Source: an uncultured bacterium (GTDB lineage: Bacteria > Verrucomicrobiota > Kiritimatiellia > CAIKKV01 > CAIJXV01). Taken from it: DNA of 64,000 nt. The notes beneath the pieces are model-generated. The model made no database searches. It was not told the origin of the DNA and saw only the letters and a list, made by a program, of their open reading frames with translations. The stretch lies in assembly GCA_903824675.1 (NCBI GenBank), contig CAIJXV010000086.1, positions 1 to 64,000 on the forward strand, in the 5' to 3' direction. This document shows, piece by piece, positions 53,297 through 61,167 of this stretch. The number at the start of each line of letters is the position of its first letter. The first letter of the stretch is position 1. Made by a program: the position numbers and the translations under genes.

Positions 53297-53782
53297 CTAG
53301 TGCGCTTTTTGGTCAAAGAAAAACATATCGATGAAAGAAAAGTATTTATCTTTTAGAATAAATTCGCATTCATAATCTAGAGATTTATCCTTGGATTCAA
53401 GAATTATCCGAAGGGAATAATTACCTTCCGGAAAAGATCGATCAACACCTTCCTTTTTATTATACACCCAAAATGTTTGCCACTTGTCGTTTTGGGAATT
53501 TGCATAATTATTCGGCACAACACTGATGTTCAGAGCCCCCATTTTTGCATGTTTTATGAATGACTTTTCCAAATTAAGAGACATCGGAACATCGGATGCT
53601 TTATCAAGCGATATGCACAGTCGTTTTTTTTCGGCGGATATTACTAATCGACGTGATTCAAGATGCTGCCATTTATCTGCATATGTGATTTGTGGTATGC
53701 TTGTGCAAGAACTTCCAAGCAAGAGAATAATGCAAATCGAAATTTGCCCTGTCAATAAGAACGGATTAAAATTCATTCGCAT
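53297..53782 (-). CDS. Putative lipoprotein, candidate immunity protein for the PLA2-type RHS tip
   Basis: 161 residues. A hydrophobic N-terminus (ISICIILLLGSSC) ends in a Cys at about residue 26 within a loose lipobox, so a lipid-anchored periplasmic or outer-membrane protein is plausible. The remainder is beta-rich with no known enzyme motif. It is AT-rich, unlike the flanking mobile unit. It begins 9 nt after the toxin-tip gene on the same strand. A small secreted or anchored protein directly behind a polymorphic toxin tip is the usual place for its immunity gene. That role is inferred from position and localisation, since a phospholipase would attack membranes from the periplasm. ATG 53776 is an alternative start. 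Confidence 0.55.
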   Translation of the reverse strand: MRMNFNPFLLTGQISICIILLLGSSCTSIPQITYADKWQHLESRRLVISAEKKRLCISLDKASDVPMSLNLEKSFIKHAKMGALNISVVPNNYANSQNDKWQTFWVYNKKEGVDRSFPEGNYSLRIILESKDKSLDYECEFILKDKYFSFIDMFFFDQKAH

Positions 53783-53791
53783 GCCACGCTA

Positions 53792-54535
53792 TCAAGGGCC
53801 GGTAATCGGATCTACGGAACAGAAATAACAGATGATACCATTTCGAGCCGCACCGAAAGTGGTAGACTTTTTCGCACAAGAGCAAAGATTGTCATTACAA
53901 GCACGGGAACATCCGCCCCTCCATAATGGCGCGAGCAGTTCGGAATAATCCATAGGATTATTGATTCCTGCGCAACAGGCATCGTGTGTAAAACAGCATG
54001 AATCTAAATCATCGATGGACGGAGGATACCCACTCCCCATTAGGTACGAAAGCCAAGGGAAGTCATAACTAGCCTTAGGCATGCCACCAGTCCAATTCGG
54101 CCCGCACCAATTGCCATGTATCTCCAATAACCCCAATCCATCAACTTTATTAACACCATCATTATGTCCAAATAAATAAACCGGCACTGATTTATTTTGA
54201 TCAATTTCTAATTTTACTCGATAAGCCAGATTGCGAAGCTTTTGAAGTTTTTCTGCCACAGTACCGGTAATTTTAATGTTTGCTCCGTCAAAAAGTTGGT
54301 GCCCTTGATAGATATGATTCAATGCAAATGAAAGTTCCCCAATCGGATCCCGACTCATCCACCTCCCGGTCTCACCATTGTAAAATCGGTGGCCCCGATG
54401 TTGCAGCGGTGAGTCGGGGGAATGCGTTATTGGCCCTACGGGTGAAACAGGGGCCTGCCCTGCGAAGCTATCCGAGCGAAGCAGGTGTGTGCGTTCTGGG
54501 CCGGTCGAGGTCGGAATTTTAAGGTGATAGCCCAT
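53792..54535 (-). CDS. Orphan RHS tip with phospholipase A2-like toxin domain
   Basis: 247 residues. A short N-terminal stretch is shared with the degenerate copy at 47658. Residues 50-67 keep the RHS repeat-end signature (RFYNGETGRW then RDPIGE). The C-terminal domain has a PLA2-like calcium loop WCGPNWTGG (about 143-151) and the catalytic helix DDLDSCCFTHDACC (about 175-188, His184-Asp185). Many Cys follow, as in disulfide-rich secreted PLA2s. The large RHS core and any export domain are absent, so this looks like a displaced C-terminal cassette, possibly donated to a full RHS gene by recombination. The next gene is its candidate immunity protein. Confidence 0.72.
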   Translation of the reverse strand: MGYHLKIPTSTGPERTHLLRSDSFAGQAPVSPVGPITHSPDSPLQHRGHRFYNGETGRWMSRDPIGELSFALNHIYQGHQLFDGANIKITGTVAEKLQKLRNLAYRVKLEIDQNKSVPVYLFGHNDGVNKVDGLGLLEIHGNWCGPNWTGGMPKASYDFPWLSYLMGSGYPPSIDDLDSCCFTHDACCAGINNPMDYSELLAPLWRGGCSRACNDNLCSCAKKSTTFGAARNGIICYFCSVDPITGP

Positions 54536-54557
54536 GGATAACGCCTCTGATCACTGG

Positions 54558-54731
54558 TCAGGCGGTTCGACGGCGTAGCGCCGGCTGAGGACCGCGCACA
54601 CAGAGTCGCGATGCATGTTCTTTCTGATGAATCAGTGCATACTCAAGTAATGTCTGGCCGTGCGCCTTGACATCCTTTTCAATGGCCAGACGATGTTTGC
54701 GGATTTCCGCCACAATGGGGTCGATTTTCAT
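54558..54731 (-). CDS. Small partner of the second PIN module (candidate antitoxin)
   Basis: 57 residues, starting MKIDPIVAEIRKHRLAIE, a charged helical protein with no recognised DNA-binding motif. Its ATG overlaps the stop of the PIN gene by 4 nt (ATGA). The last 15 or so residues (GPQPALRRRTA) run into sequence near the RHS-tip border, so the original C-terminus may have been altered. The antitoxin role rests on position only. Confidence 0.5.
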   Translation of the reverse strand: MKIDPIVAEIRKHRLAIEKDVKAHGQTLLEYALIHQKEHASRLCVRGPQPALRRRTA

Positions 54732-55207
54732 GATTCCTCCATCAATTCCTCGGGCGTGCAAAGCACTGGCGTCCGAATACCTTCCTGACTGTTGATTAAA
54801 TCCAGTTGCCGCTGGACCCGCGCACTGGCAATGTGCGAGCAATTCCAACTCACCAGATAATCCATCCCATGCCAACTCGCCAACGCCATGTGATAGGCAT
54901 CGACCTCGCATTCCCCTGGAATATTCAGTTTCGCGAGATACAGCTTGGCCAACCGATCCACCTCGGGACCAAATTCCAACAAAGGCAAGTGCCCAACACT
55001 CGCAATCCGCAACTTTGCCGCCTCCGGATCGCCCCGGCCGACCTCATCCAGCACGAAGACCGAAACATAGGCATCAAAGCCAGGCAAAGCCGCATCCCAC
55101 CATTCCCGCGTAATTTGCTGATGCGCCGCAACAACCAAGTCCCGGTTCGGCCGGGAAACCAGATAACTCACGACCGATGACTCGATATACACACTGGGAC
55201 GGTTCAT
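54728..55207 (-). CDS. PIN-domain toxin, second module (VapC-like)
   Basis: 159 residues. PIN signature residues are VYIESSVVSYLVSRP (acidic Glu where most have Asp), VLDEVGRGD (Glu region), CEVDAYHMALASWHG (Asp) and LVSWNCSHIAS near the end. These support a metal-dependent ribonuclease fold. The start is ATG 55207; no strong ribosome site is seen. The gene sits between the two RHS tips. Its partner follows with a 4-nt overlap, again toxin first. Confidence 0.72.
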   Translation of the reverse strand: MNRPSVYIESSVVSYLVSRPNRDLVVAAHQQITREWWDAALPGFDAYVSVFVLDEVGRGDPEAAKLRIASVGHLPLLEFGPEVDRLAKLYLAKLNIPGECEVDAYHMALASWHGMDYLVSWNCSHIASARVQRQLDLINSQEGIRTPVLCTPEELMEES

Positions 55208-55279
55208 GGTTTGATACTACTCTGCCGCTGGCCGGAATGAAAGCGTGGAATTGAGCCGTTTTAAGGGGCAATTCCGTGT

Positions 55280-55522
55280 TCATAATCGCAATTCCGGATC
55301 ATCTTTTGTTGATTTTCGGCATGACAACCAAGACCCGATTCCACATAACGAAAAAACCGTCACCATTGTGATAATGGGGCCCACCAGAATTTCTTTGAAT
55401 GAAATTGACCCTGCATACGAAGTTGTACGCTTTAACGTGATCAAAAGGACTACACACAAGACATAAAGCCCCACAGACAAGGCCATCAATAACACTAACC
55501 GTTTTCGTATAAAAAAAATCAT
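55280..55522 (-). CDS. Two-helix small membrane protein, candidate immunity protein for the adjacent RHS tip
   Basis: 80 residues from ATG 55522, 10 nt behind the RHS tip stop; the longer frame upstream overlaps that gene. Two hydrophobic segments (about 9-30, LVLLMALSVGLYVLCVVLL, and 49-70, ILVGPIITMVTVFSLCGIG) are joined by a short polar loop, and the C-terminus is charged. Small two-helix inner-membrane proteins are a common form of immunity to membrane-acting toxins. Inference from position and topology only; no family is recognised. Confidence 0.5.
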   Translation of the reverse strand: MIFFIRKRLVLLMALSVGLYVLCVVLLITLKRTTSYAGSISFKEILVGPIITMVTVFSLCGIGSWLSCRKSTKDDPELRL

Positions 55523-55532
55523 TCGAGTTCTA

Positions 55533-56348
55533 CTAACGTGGTTTACAGTGACAGTATTTCTGCTGTGCTTCTTTTCCCGCATTGCCAATGTCAAAAACAG
55601 TATCAAGCACTACAGCCAAATCAATGATGGCGTCAGCTGTTAGGGCGCCAGCCGTAACGGTTCCGCCAACAGCACCTTTGGCGCCTGTCTTTATTGCCCA
55701 CAGACCAACGAGTCCACTTGCGCCACTCATTAATATTTTCATGGCATCCGGGCCCGACGCTACACCTATAAAGCTCGCCTGAAATTCGCCAACCTTAGCG
55801 GCTATGGCCTTTTCACATTCTGTAATGCCTTCTTCTGAAAAGTTGCCTGTTTCAAATGACTTATAGTCCTGCACCTTAAGTCCCGGCACGGACTCGAAGT
55901 ATTTGTTCCACCCATGAATCGCTGTGGATGCAATGGGAATCCACTCCCACCAAGCAGTTCCAAAATAATCAATTCTTAACAGAGGATTATTACCGACAAA
56001 TCCGTATAGGTTTAACCCACCCATCTCCCCAATCGGATCCCGTTTTTGCCACCGTCCTAACAGGGGATTGTAAAATCGGTGGCCGTAGTAATATAGGGTG
56101 GTCTCGCGATCGAGATATTTAGTGCTGAAAGCATAGGGATTTAGCGCCAGAACTTGCGCATCTCCAGCCTGGACAACGGTTTCGCCAAACGGGCTATATT
56201 CGTAATGGGCGGCGATAACCCCGGTATCTCCATTGATGATGTCCGAAACGTTCCCCTTTGCGTCATAAGAATAGATATTAACCGGTCCACCTGTCAAAAG
56301 GGTGTCGTAGTAGTACTCACAAGAGCCAGTCAAAATCTTGAAAGCCAT
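55533..56348 (-). CDS. Orphan RHS tip with uncharacterised hydrophobic C-terminal domain
   Basis: 271 residues. The first 130 are RHS core end: a YD-type repeat (YSYDAKGNVSDI, YEYSPFGE) and the signature RFYNPLLGRW...RDPIGE...NLYGFVGNNP. Beyond the IDYFG boundary, 140 residues form a variable tip with a Gly/Ala-rich hydrophobic region (LMSGASGLVGLWAIKTGAKG then GGTVTAGALTADAI), possibly membrane-active. No known toxin motif is recognised. The reading frame starts 5 nt after the gspF stop, with no upstream RHS core, so it is a displaced cassette. A candidate immunity gene follows after 10 nt. Confidence 0.7.
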   Translation of the reverse strand: MAFKILTGSCEYYYDTLLTGGPVNIYSYDAKGNVSDIINGDTGVIAAHYEYSPFGETVVQAGDAQVLALNPYAFSTKYLDRETTLYYYGHRFYNPLLGRWQKRDPIGEMGGLNLYGFVGNNPLLRIDYFGTAWWEWIPIASTAIHGWNKYFESVPGLKVQDYKSFETGNFSEEGITECEKAIAAKVGEFQASFIGVASGPDAMKILMSGASGLVGLWAIKTGAKGAVGGTVTAGALTADAIIDLAVVLDTVFDIGNAGKEAQQKYCHCKPR

Positions 56349-56353
56349 ATAAA

Positions 56354-57556
56354 TTATCTCAGCGTCTGATTAAGCGCTAAAACTGGCAATAAAACGGAAA
56401 GCACTACCAGAAGGACAAATGCGCCAATCAAGAGGATTAATGCAGGCTCCAACCAGCTCAATAAACGGGTGACCGTTCGATTCCAGCGATGTTGATAATG
56501 ATCGCCGGCAGTTTCAAGCATTCGATCCAACGCGCCGGATGCCTCGCCGGTTTGAACCCATCCCGGCAGGGATTCGCTCAAGGGAGCGATCCGACGCAAT
56601 ACTTCAGCCAAGGAGATTCCTTGTCGTAACTCTTCCAGCCCCTGTCGGGTCAATCCAGCGATCCAAACACTCCCGGTTGAGCGCCCTGCCAATTCAAGGG
56701 AGGATAACAAGGGGACCCCCCCCCTTAAGAGCAGACCCAAAGTCCGGCAAAACCGGAGATTGGCAACCAACACCCGGGCCGGTCCAATCCACGGGAGTCG
56801 AAAAGTCAAAGGATCCAACTTTCCGTGCCACGCGCCACCCGACTGAAACTTTCGACGAAGGAGCCACGCGGCCATAACCATGACACCCGCAAGTGGAATA
56901 ATCCCCCAAATCAATACCCGCCCCACCCCGATCATTACCCGTGTGAGCGTCGGCAATTGGATGCCAGCGTCTGCTGTTAAAATTCGGGCGGCAGACGGAA
57001 TGACAAATCCCAACAGGATGACGGCCATTAACAGGGCAAATCCCAGCACAATCATCGGATAGATCAAAACCGATTTGACCCGATCTCTCAGGGCTTGCTG
57101 TTCCTGAAGAAATCCCGACAACTGGATCAAAATAGGGCCCAGTGCCCCTGATTTTTCACCTGCCTCCAAAACAGCCGTTTCGAAGTCCTGGACATTCTGG
57201 AGTTCAGCCAATGCATGTGCCAGTCCGGTTCCTTCACGGACACGATCCCGCACTCCGCCTAAAAGACCATGTGCGGCACCCAAATCAGGGGACTGGATGA
57301 TCAGGGTCAGTGCTTGAACCATCGGCACTCCGGCTTCAAGCAAAACCCCTAATTCATGATAAAAAACAGCACGACCTTCGGCCCCGAAAACATTCCGATC
57401 GGATTTTCGGGGTATATCTGTTGCGGGAATGATGGAATCGGCGAGGATGCCTTTGCGGGCCAAGATTTCACGTGCGGCCTTCAGATCGAGGGATTCCATG
57501 ATTCCCCGCACCCCAGCCCCTTGTCGATCGTAACCGCGGTATTGAAAGGTCTTCAT
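56354..57556 (-). CDS. gspF: Type II secretion system inner-membrane protein F
   Basis: 400 residues, normal length. The N-terminus FQYRGYDRQGAGVRGIMES is typical of GspF/PilC. There are two homologous cytoplasmic domains and three membrane helices (IYPMIVLGFALLMAVILLGFV; LIWGIIPLAGVMVMAAWLL; the C-terminal LILLIGAFVLLVVLSVLL). The protein ends LPVLALNQTLR, as complete GspF proteins do, so the gene is intact. It is 5 nt from gspE and is followed immediately by an RHS tip where gspG would be expected. Confidence 0.9.
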   Translation of the reverse strand: MKTFQYRGYDRQGAGVRGIMESLDLKAAREILARKGILADSIIPATDIPRKSDRNVFGAEGRAVFYHELGVLLEAGVPMVQALTLIIQSPDLGAAHGLLGGVRDRVREGTGLAHALAELQNVQDFETAVLEAGEKSGALGPILIQLSGFLQEQQALRDRVKSVLIYPMIVLGFALLMAVILLGFVIPSAARILTADAGIQLPTLTRVMIGVGRVLIWGIIPLAGVMVMAAWLLRRKFQSGGAWHGKLDPLTFRLPWIGPARVLVANLRFCRTLGLLLRGGVPLLSSLELAGRSTGSVWIAGLTRQGLEELRQGISLAEVLRRIAPLSESLPGWVQTGEASGALDRMLETAGDHYQHRWNRTVTRLLSWLEPALILLIGAFVLLVVLSVLLPVLALNQTLR

Positions 57557-57561
57557 ACCCT

Positions 57562-59145
57562 TCAGCCATCATCCGTCTGGTTCAGCGCAAAAACAACCTC
57601 GTCCACAGTGGTTAAATGATGCCGGATTTTGTCGATCCCGTCGTCCAACATCGTCACCATACCCTTTTCGACGGCCATTCGTCGGAGTTCACGCACCTGT
57701 CCCTGCCCGCCCCGCAGGATATCTTGCAGGGAAGGATCCGCCGGCATCAATTCAAAAAGACCTATCCGGCCACGGAAGCCCTCCCGGCAATTGGCACAAC
57801 CCACCGGCCAGGCGATGGGAGTACCTATCAGCGAAAGTCCGCCTGGACCGAGCCGTCGAACGGTTTCGGCGTCAGCGGAAACAATCCGGCAACATTCAGG
57901 ACAGAGGCGGCGTACCAGTCTCTGCGCCAACACGCCACGGAGTGCCGCCGCGAGCAAAAACGGTTCAATCCCCATATCCGTCAACCGCAACACGGCACTG
58001 GTTGCGTCATTGGTATGGAGGGTGGTGAAGACGAGATGGCCGGTCAATGCGGCCCGCAGTGCGATATCGGCCGTCTCCCGATCCCGGGTTTCACCGACCA
58101 GGATAACATCGGGATCCTGCCGCAAGAGATGCCGCAACCCGACAGCAAAAGTCAGCCCAATCTTGGGATGAACCTGAATCTGGCCAATATGGGGGAGCTG
58201 GTATTCAATCGGGTCCTCGATGGTCAGAATGTTGCGGCGCAAGGTATCCAATCCGCTGAGGGCGGCGTAGAGTGTGGTGGTTTTTCCGCTGCCGGTGGGT
58301 CCGGAAACAATCACCAGGCCGTTGGCACATCGCAAAAGTCGGCTCCACGTTGTTTGAATGCGCTCGGGTATCCCCAATGCTTCCAAGGGAAGCAGACTGT
58401 TTTCGCGGTTCAATAAACGCAAGACCACCCGTTCGCCTTCGGCCACCGGAACCGTCGACACCCGAATATCAATCTCTCGTTCGCCAATCCGGACCCGGGT
58501 CATACCATCCTGGGGCAACCGTTTTTCGGCGATATCCATTCGAGCCATGACTTTCAACCGCGAAACCAAAGCCTTTTCCATCTGCTTGGGGGGCGAGGAT
58601 TGTTCGTACAAAATTCCATCGATGCGATATCGGATTTTCAACCGGTTTTCGAAGGGTTCAAAATGGATGTCGGAGGCACGGGCTTTGACCGCTTCAAGCA
58701 GGATCAGGTTGATTAATTGAATGACCGGTGCTTCCTCCGCCGCACGGAGAAGATCTTCACCACCACGGATGGGCGCGATCACTGCCCCATCCTTGCCGGT
58801 CGCTTGTAAGTCGCGCAAAAAGTCTTCCGCCCGATCGTCGCGTCGCACATAACACCGATCAATCGCTTCCTTCACTTGGGAGGGATCGGTTGCCACCAAA
58901 AGCAGTTCACAACCCAGCAAGACTTCGGCTTCCTGTAAACGCGTAAAATCATGGGGATCGGAGGTCAGTAAAGCCAGTCGTCCGTTATATCGGATGGGCA
59001 GCACCCCCTGCCGACGCGCCCATTCAACCGGAAATCGATCAACCAGGATCGGGTCAAGGCATTCATCGGGAATGATTTCAAGCCACGGAACACCGGCTTG
59101 ATTCGCCCGGACTTTCAAGGTCCCCTCTCCGGATGGTTCTGGCAT
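57562..59145 (-). CDS. gspE: Type II secretion system ATPase E
   Basis: 527 residues from ATG 59145, 8 nt after gspD; an in-frame GTG at 59229 would overlap gspD by 76 nt and is less likely. Domains are an N1E/MshEN-like N-terminal domain and the ATPase core: Walker A GPTGSGKTTTL, Asp box TIEDPIEYQLPHI, Walker B RQDPDVILVGETRD and His box HLVFTTLHTNDA. A tetracysteine zinc element is present (CPECC and CANC). It powers pseudopilus assembly at the inner membrane through GspF. Confidence 0.92.
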   Translation of the reverse strand: MPEPSGEGTLKVRANQAGVPWLEIIPDECLDPILVDRFPVEWARRQGVLPIRYNGRLALLTSDPHDFTRLQEAEVLLGCELLLVATDPSQVKEAIDRCYVRRDDRAEDFLRDLQATGKDGAVIAPIRGGEDLLRAAEEAPVIQLINLILLEAVKARASDIHFEPFENRLKIRYRIDGILYEQSSPPKQMEKALVSRLKVMARMDIAEKRLPQDGMTRVRIGEREIDIRVSTVPVAEGERVVLRLLNRENSLLPLEALGIPERIQTTWSRLLRCANGLVIVSGPTGSGKTTTLYAALSGLDTLRRNILTIEDPIEYQLPHIGQIQVHPKIGLTFAVGLRHLLRQDPDVILVGETRDRETADIALRAALTGHLVFTTLHTNDATSAVLRLTDMGIEPFLLAAALRGVLAQRLVRRLCPECCRIVSADAETVRRLGPGGLSLIGTPIAWPVGCANCREGFRGRIGLFELMPADPSLQDILRGGQGQVRELRRMAVEKGMVTMLDDGIDKIRHHLTTVDEVVFALNQTDDG

Positions 59146-59153
59146 GGGTTCTA

Positions 59154-61151
59154 TTACTTTGCCGACCGCCGGGGCGACGAAGCCGCCTCCTGCGCGTTGG
59201 TTGGGGATAACCCGGTGCGCTTCTGCCACTCTGCGGACAACGCCTGCGACGACGTCGATCCCTTCATCACGCGCGGGGTCACAAAGATGAGAAGATTTGT
59301 TTTTTGTTTACCATCGACGGTTCGCCGGAAAAAGAACCCCAGCAAGGGAATATCCCCGAGAAACGGAACTTTCCGGACGATTTTAGTCTGATCTTCACGC
59401 ATCAGGCCGCTGATGATAATGGTCTCTCCATCGGGAACGGTCACGGTGGTGCTGACTTCACGCTTGGCAATAGTCGGCGTGAACTGGACACTGGAACTGC
59501 CTTCGTCGATAATCGCTTCGATACTGGGATTGAGAATCATTCGCACTTGTCGATCGGGATTAATGTGGGGGGTCAACTTGAGCTTGATCCCCACATCGAT
59601 CCGGTCGATATTTTGAATGATATCCCGCGAAGATCCGGTACCGCCTTGAATGGTTGATTTCAGAATGGGAATATTGTTGACGACGCTGACGGTGGCTTCC
59701 TGGTTATTTTGAGCAATCAGGGGAACACTGGAAAGAATTTTGAATTGCTGCTTGGTGTCACTGGCATTGATATTCAGCACCGCTGGATAGCCCACCACCA
59801 TGTTGCCGTCGGCATCCAAACGGGTCCCATGGGCCAAGCCAAAAGTCAGTCCCCCCGGAAACACACCGGACTGAATGGCGTTCAAGAGGCTTTCGGATCC
59901 ATCGCTCAAGGTACTGCTGCCCTGGACTACGGTGTCTCCCACTTTGGAGGGCATATTGACCGCCGCAAAATCAACCCCCACATCCAACTCGTTATTCATG
60001 TTCTTTTCGGCAATCACCACCTCGATGACCACTTGTTCCGGTTCCTGATCAAGTTCAGTAACCAACTGGTTCACCACTTCGAAATCTCGGGGCGAAGCAT
60101 CGACCAGGAGGGCATTATTCGCCAAGCTGGGCTCGATGGCGATGCGTCGATCGGCCAGGGTGACCGTCCCCACCCCCCCTTTGGCTCGATCCTTGTCCGC
60201 CGATTGTTTTGACAACAGGGCATTGAGAGTTTTGGCCGCATCTTCCGCCGTCAGATGTTTAAGGAAAATCGCATGGAGGGATCCGCTTCCGGCGGGGGAT
60301 TCAATGTCAATTTTCGTCAGCATTTTTTGCAATTCCTGAATATCGCCGGGAGTGCCGACGACCACCAGGGCATTCGCTTGCGATGCTGCAATGAGGCTTA
60401 ATCGGAGATTATTTCCAGGAGTCGAGGCCGGAGTGGAGGCTGACGCTCCGCTTCCGCGGGTGGACGTCCGCTCCAAGGGTTGCAGAATGGGCGCCAGTTG
60501 TGCCGCCGTATCCTTGGCATCGAGAAACTTCAGGGGAATGACTTCAAACACAACGCCCGCGCCGGGGCGATCAACCTGATCAATCAATTGTTGCAGGCGG
60601 CGATGATTTTCCGGTGTGTCGGTCAGCACCAGGCAATTTACGGATTCGAGCGCACTGACACCCGGCAGTGGTTTCCCGCCGGATGAGCTTTCCAGCAAAC
60701 GGCGCATTTCCAAAGCGGATACATATTGCAACGGAATCACGCGGGTAACCCATCCAGTCGCACCCGCAAGGCTCTCTTGAAGGGGAAATCCGGATGCAGT
60801 CCGGCTCGCAAAAGGAACAATCCGGATGCCACCCTCTCCATCCACGGCGGCACATCCGGCTGATTCTAATACTCTCAGGAATAAAGGATAAACTTCCCGG
60901 ACGGGAATTTTGGGTGTGATGACGGTGACCTTGCCTTGTACCGTCTCATCGACAATAAAACCGCGACTGGTCAGATCCCCGACCAGTTTGACAAAGGTCC
61001 GCAAGTCGACCTGATCGAGGCTGAACTGAGTGGTGGCACCGACAGAGGAATCCGGGGCCGTCGACAACGGCTCCGCTTCCAGCAAGGACAGGGCAATCCA
61101 AAGGATTCCGGCCCATCGGACACAACTCCCGAAAAACCGGCTAAAAATCAT
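59154..61151 (-). CDS. gspD: Type II secretion system secretin D
   Basis: 665 residues. An N-terminal signal (CVRWAGILWIALSLLEAEP) is followed by N0-N3 domains (LVLTDTPENHRRLQQLIDQ, ANALVVVGTPGDIQELQ). A Gly/Ser-rich linker leads to the secretin barrel with VPLIAQNNQEA and TVPDGETIIISGLM. The C-terminus has GFFFRRTVDGKQKTNLLIFV. It forms the outer-membrane pore of the type II secretion machine. It starts 16 nt after lpxA and is followed by gspE and gspF, giving an operon lpxA-gspD-gspE-gspF. No pilotin or GspG-M genes are nearby. Confidence 0.92.
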   Translation of the reverse strand: MIFSRFFGSCVRWAGILWIALSLLEAEPLSTAPDSSVGATTQFSLDQVDLRTFVKLVGDLTSRGFIVDETVQGKVTVITPKIPVREVYPLFLRVLESAGCAAVDGEGGIRIVPFASRTASGFPLQESLAGATGWVTRVIPLQYVSALEMRRLLESSSGGKPLPGVSALESVNCLVLTDTPENHRRLQQLIDQVDRPGAGVVFEVIPLKFLDAKDTAAQLAPILQPLERTSTRGSGASASTPASTPGNNLRLSLIAASQANALVVVGTPGDIQELQKMLTKIDIESPAGSGSLHAIFLKHLTAEDAAKTLNALLSKQSADKDRAKGGVGTVTLADRRIAIEPSLANNALLVDASPRDFEVVNQLVTELDQEPEQVVIEVVIAEKNMNNELDVGVDFAAVNMPSKVGDTVVQGSSTLSDGSESLLNAIQSGVFPGGLTFGLAHGTRLDADGNMVVGYPAVLNINASDTKQQFKILSSVPLIAQNNQEATVSVVNNIPILKSTIQGGTGSSRDIIQNIDRIDVGIKLKLTPHINPDRQVRMILNPSIEAIIDEGSSSVQFTPTIAKREVSTTVTVPDGETIIISGLMREDQTKIVRKVPFLGDIPLLGFFFRRTVDGKQKTNLLIFVTPRVMKGSTSSQALSAEWQKRTGLSPTNAQEAASSPRRSAK

Positions 61152-61167
61152 CGACGTCCCCCACCGA

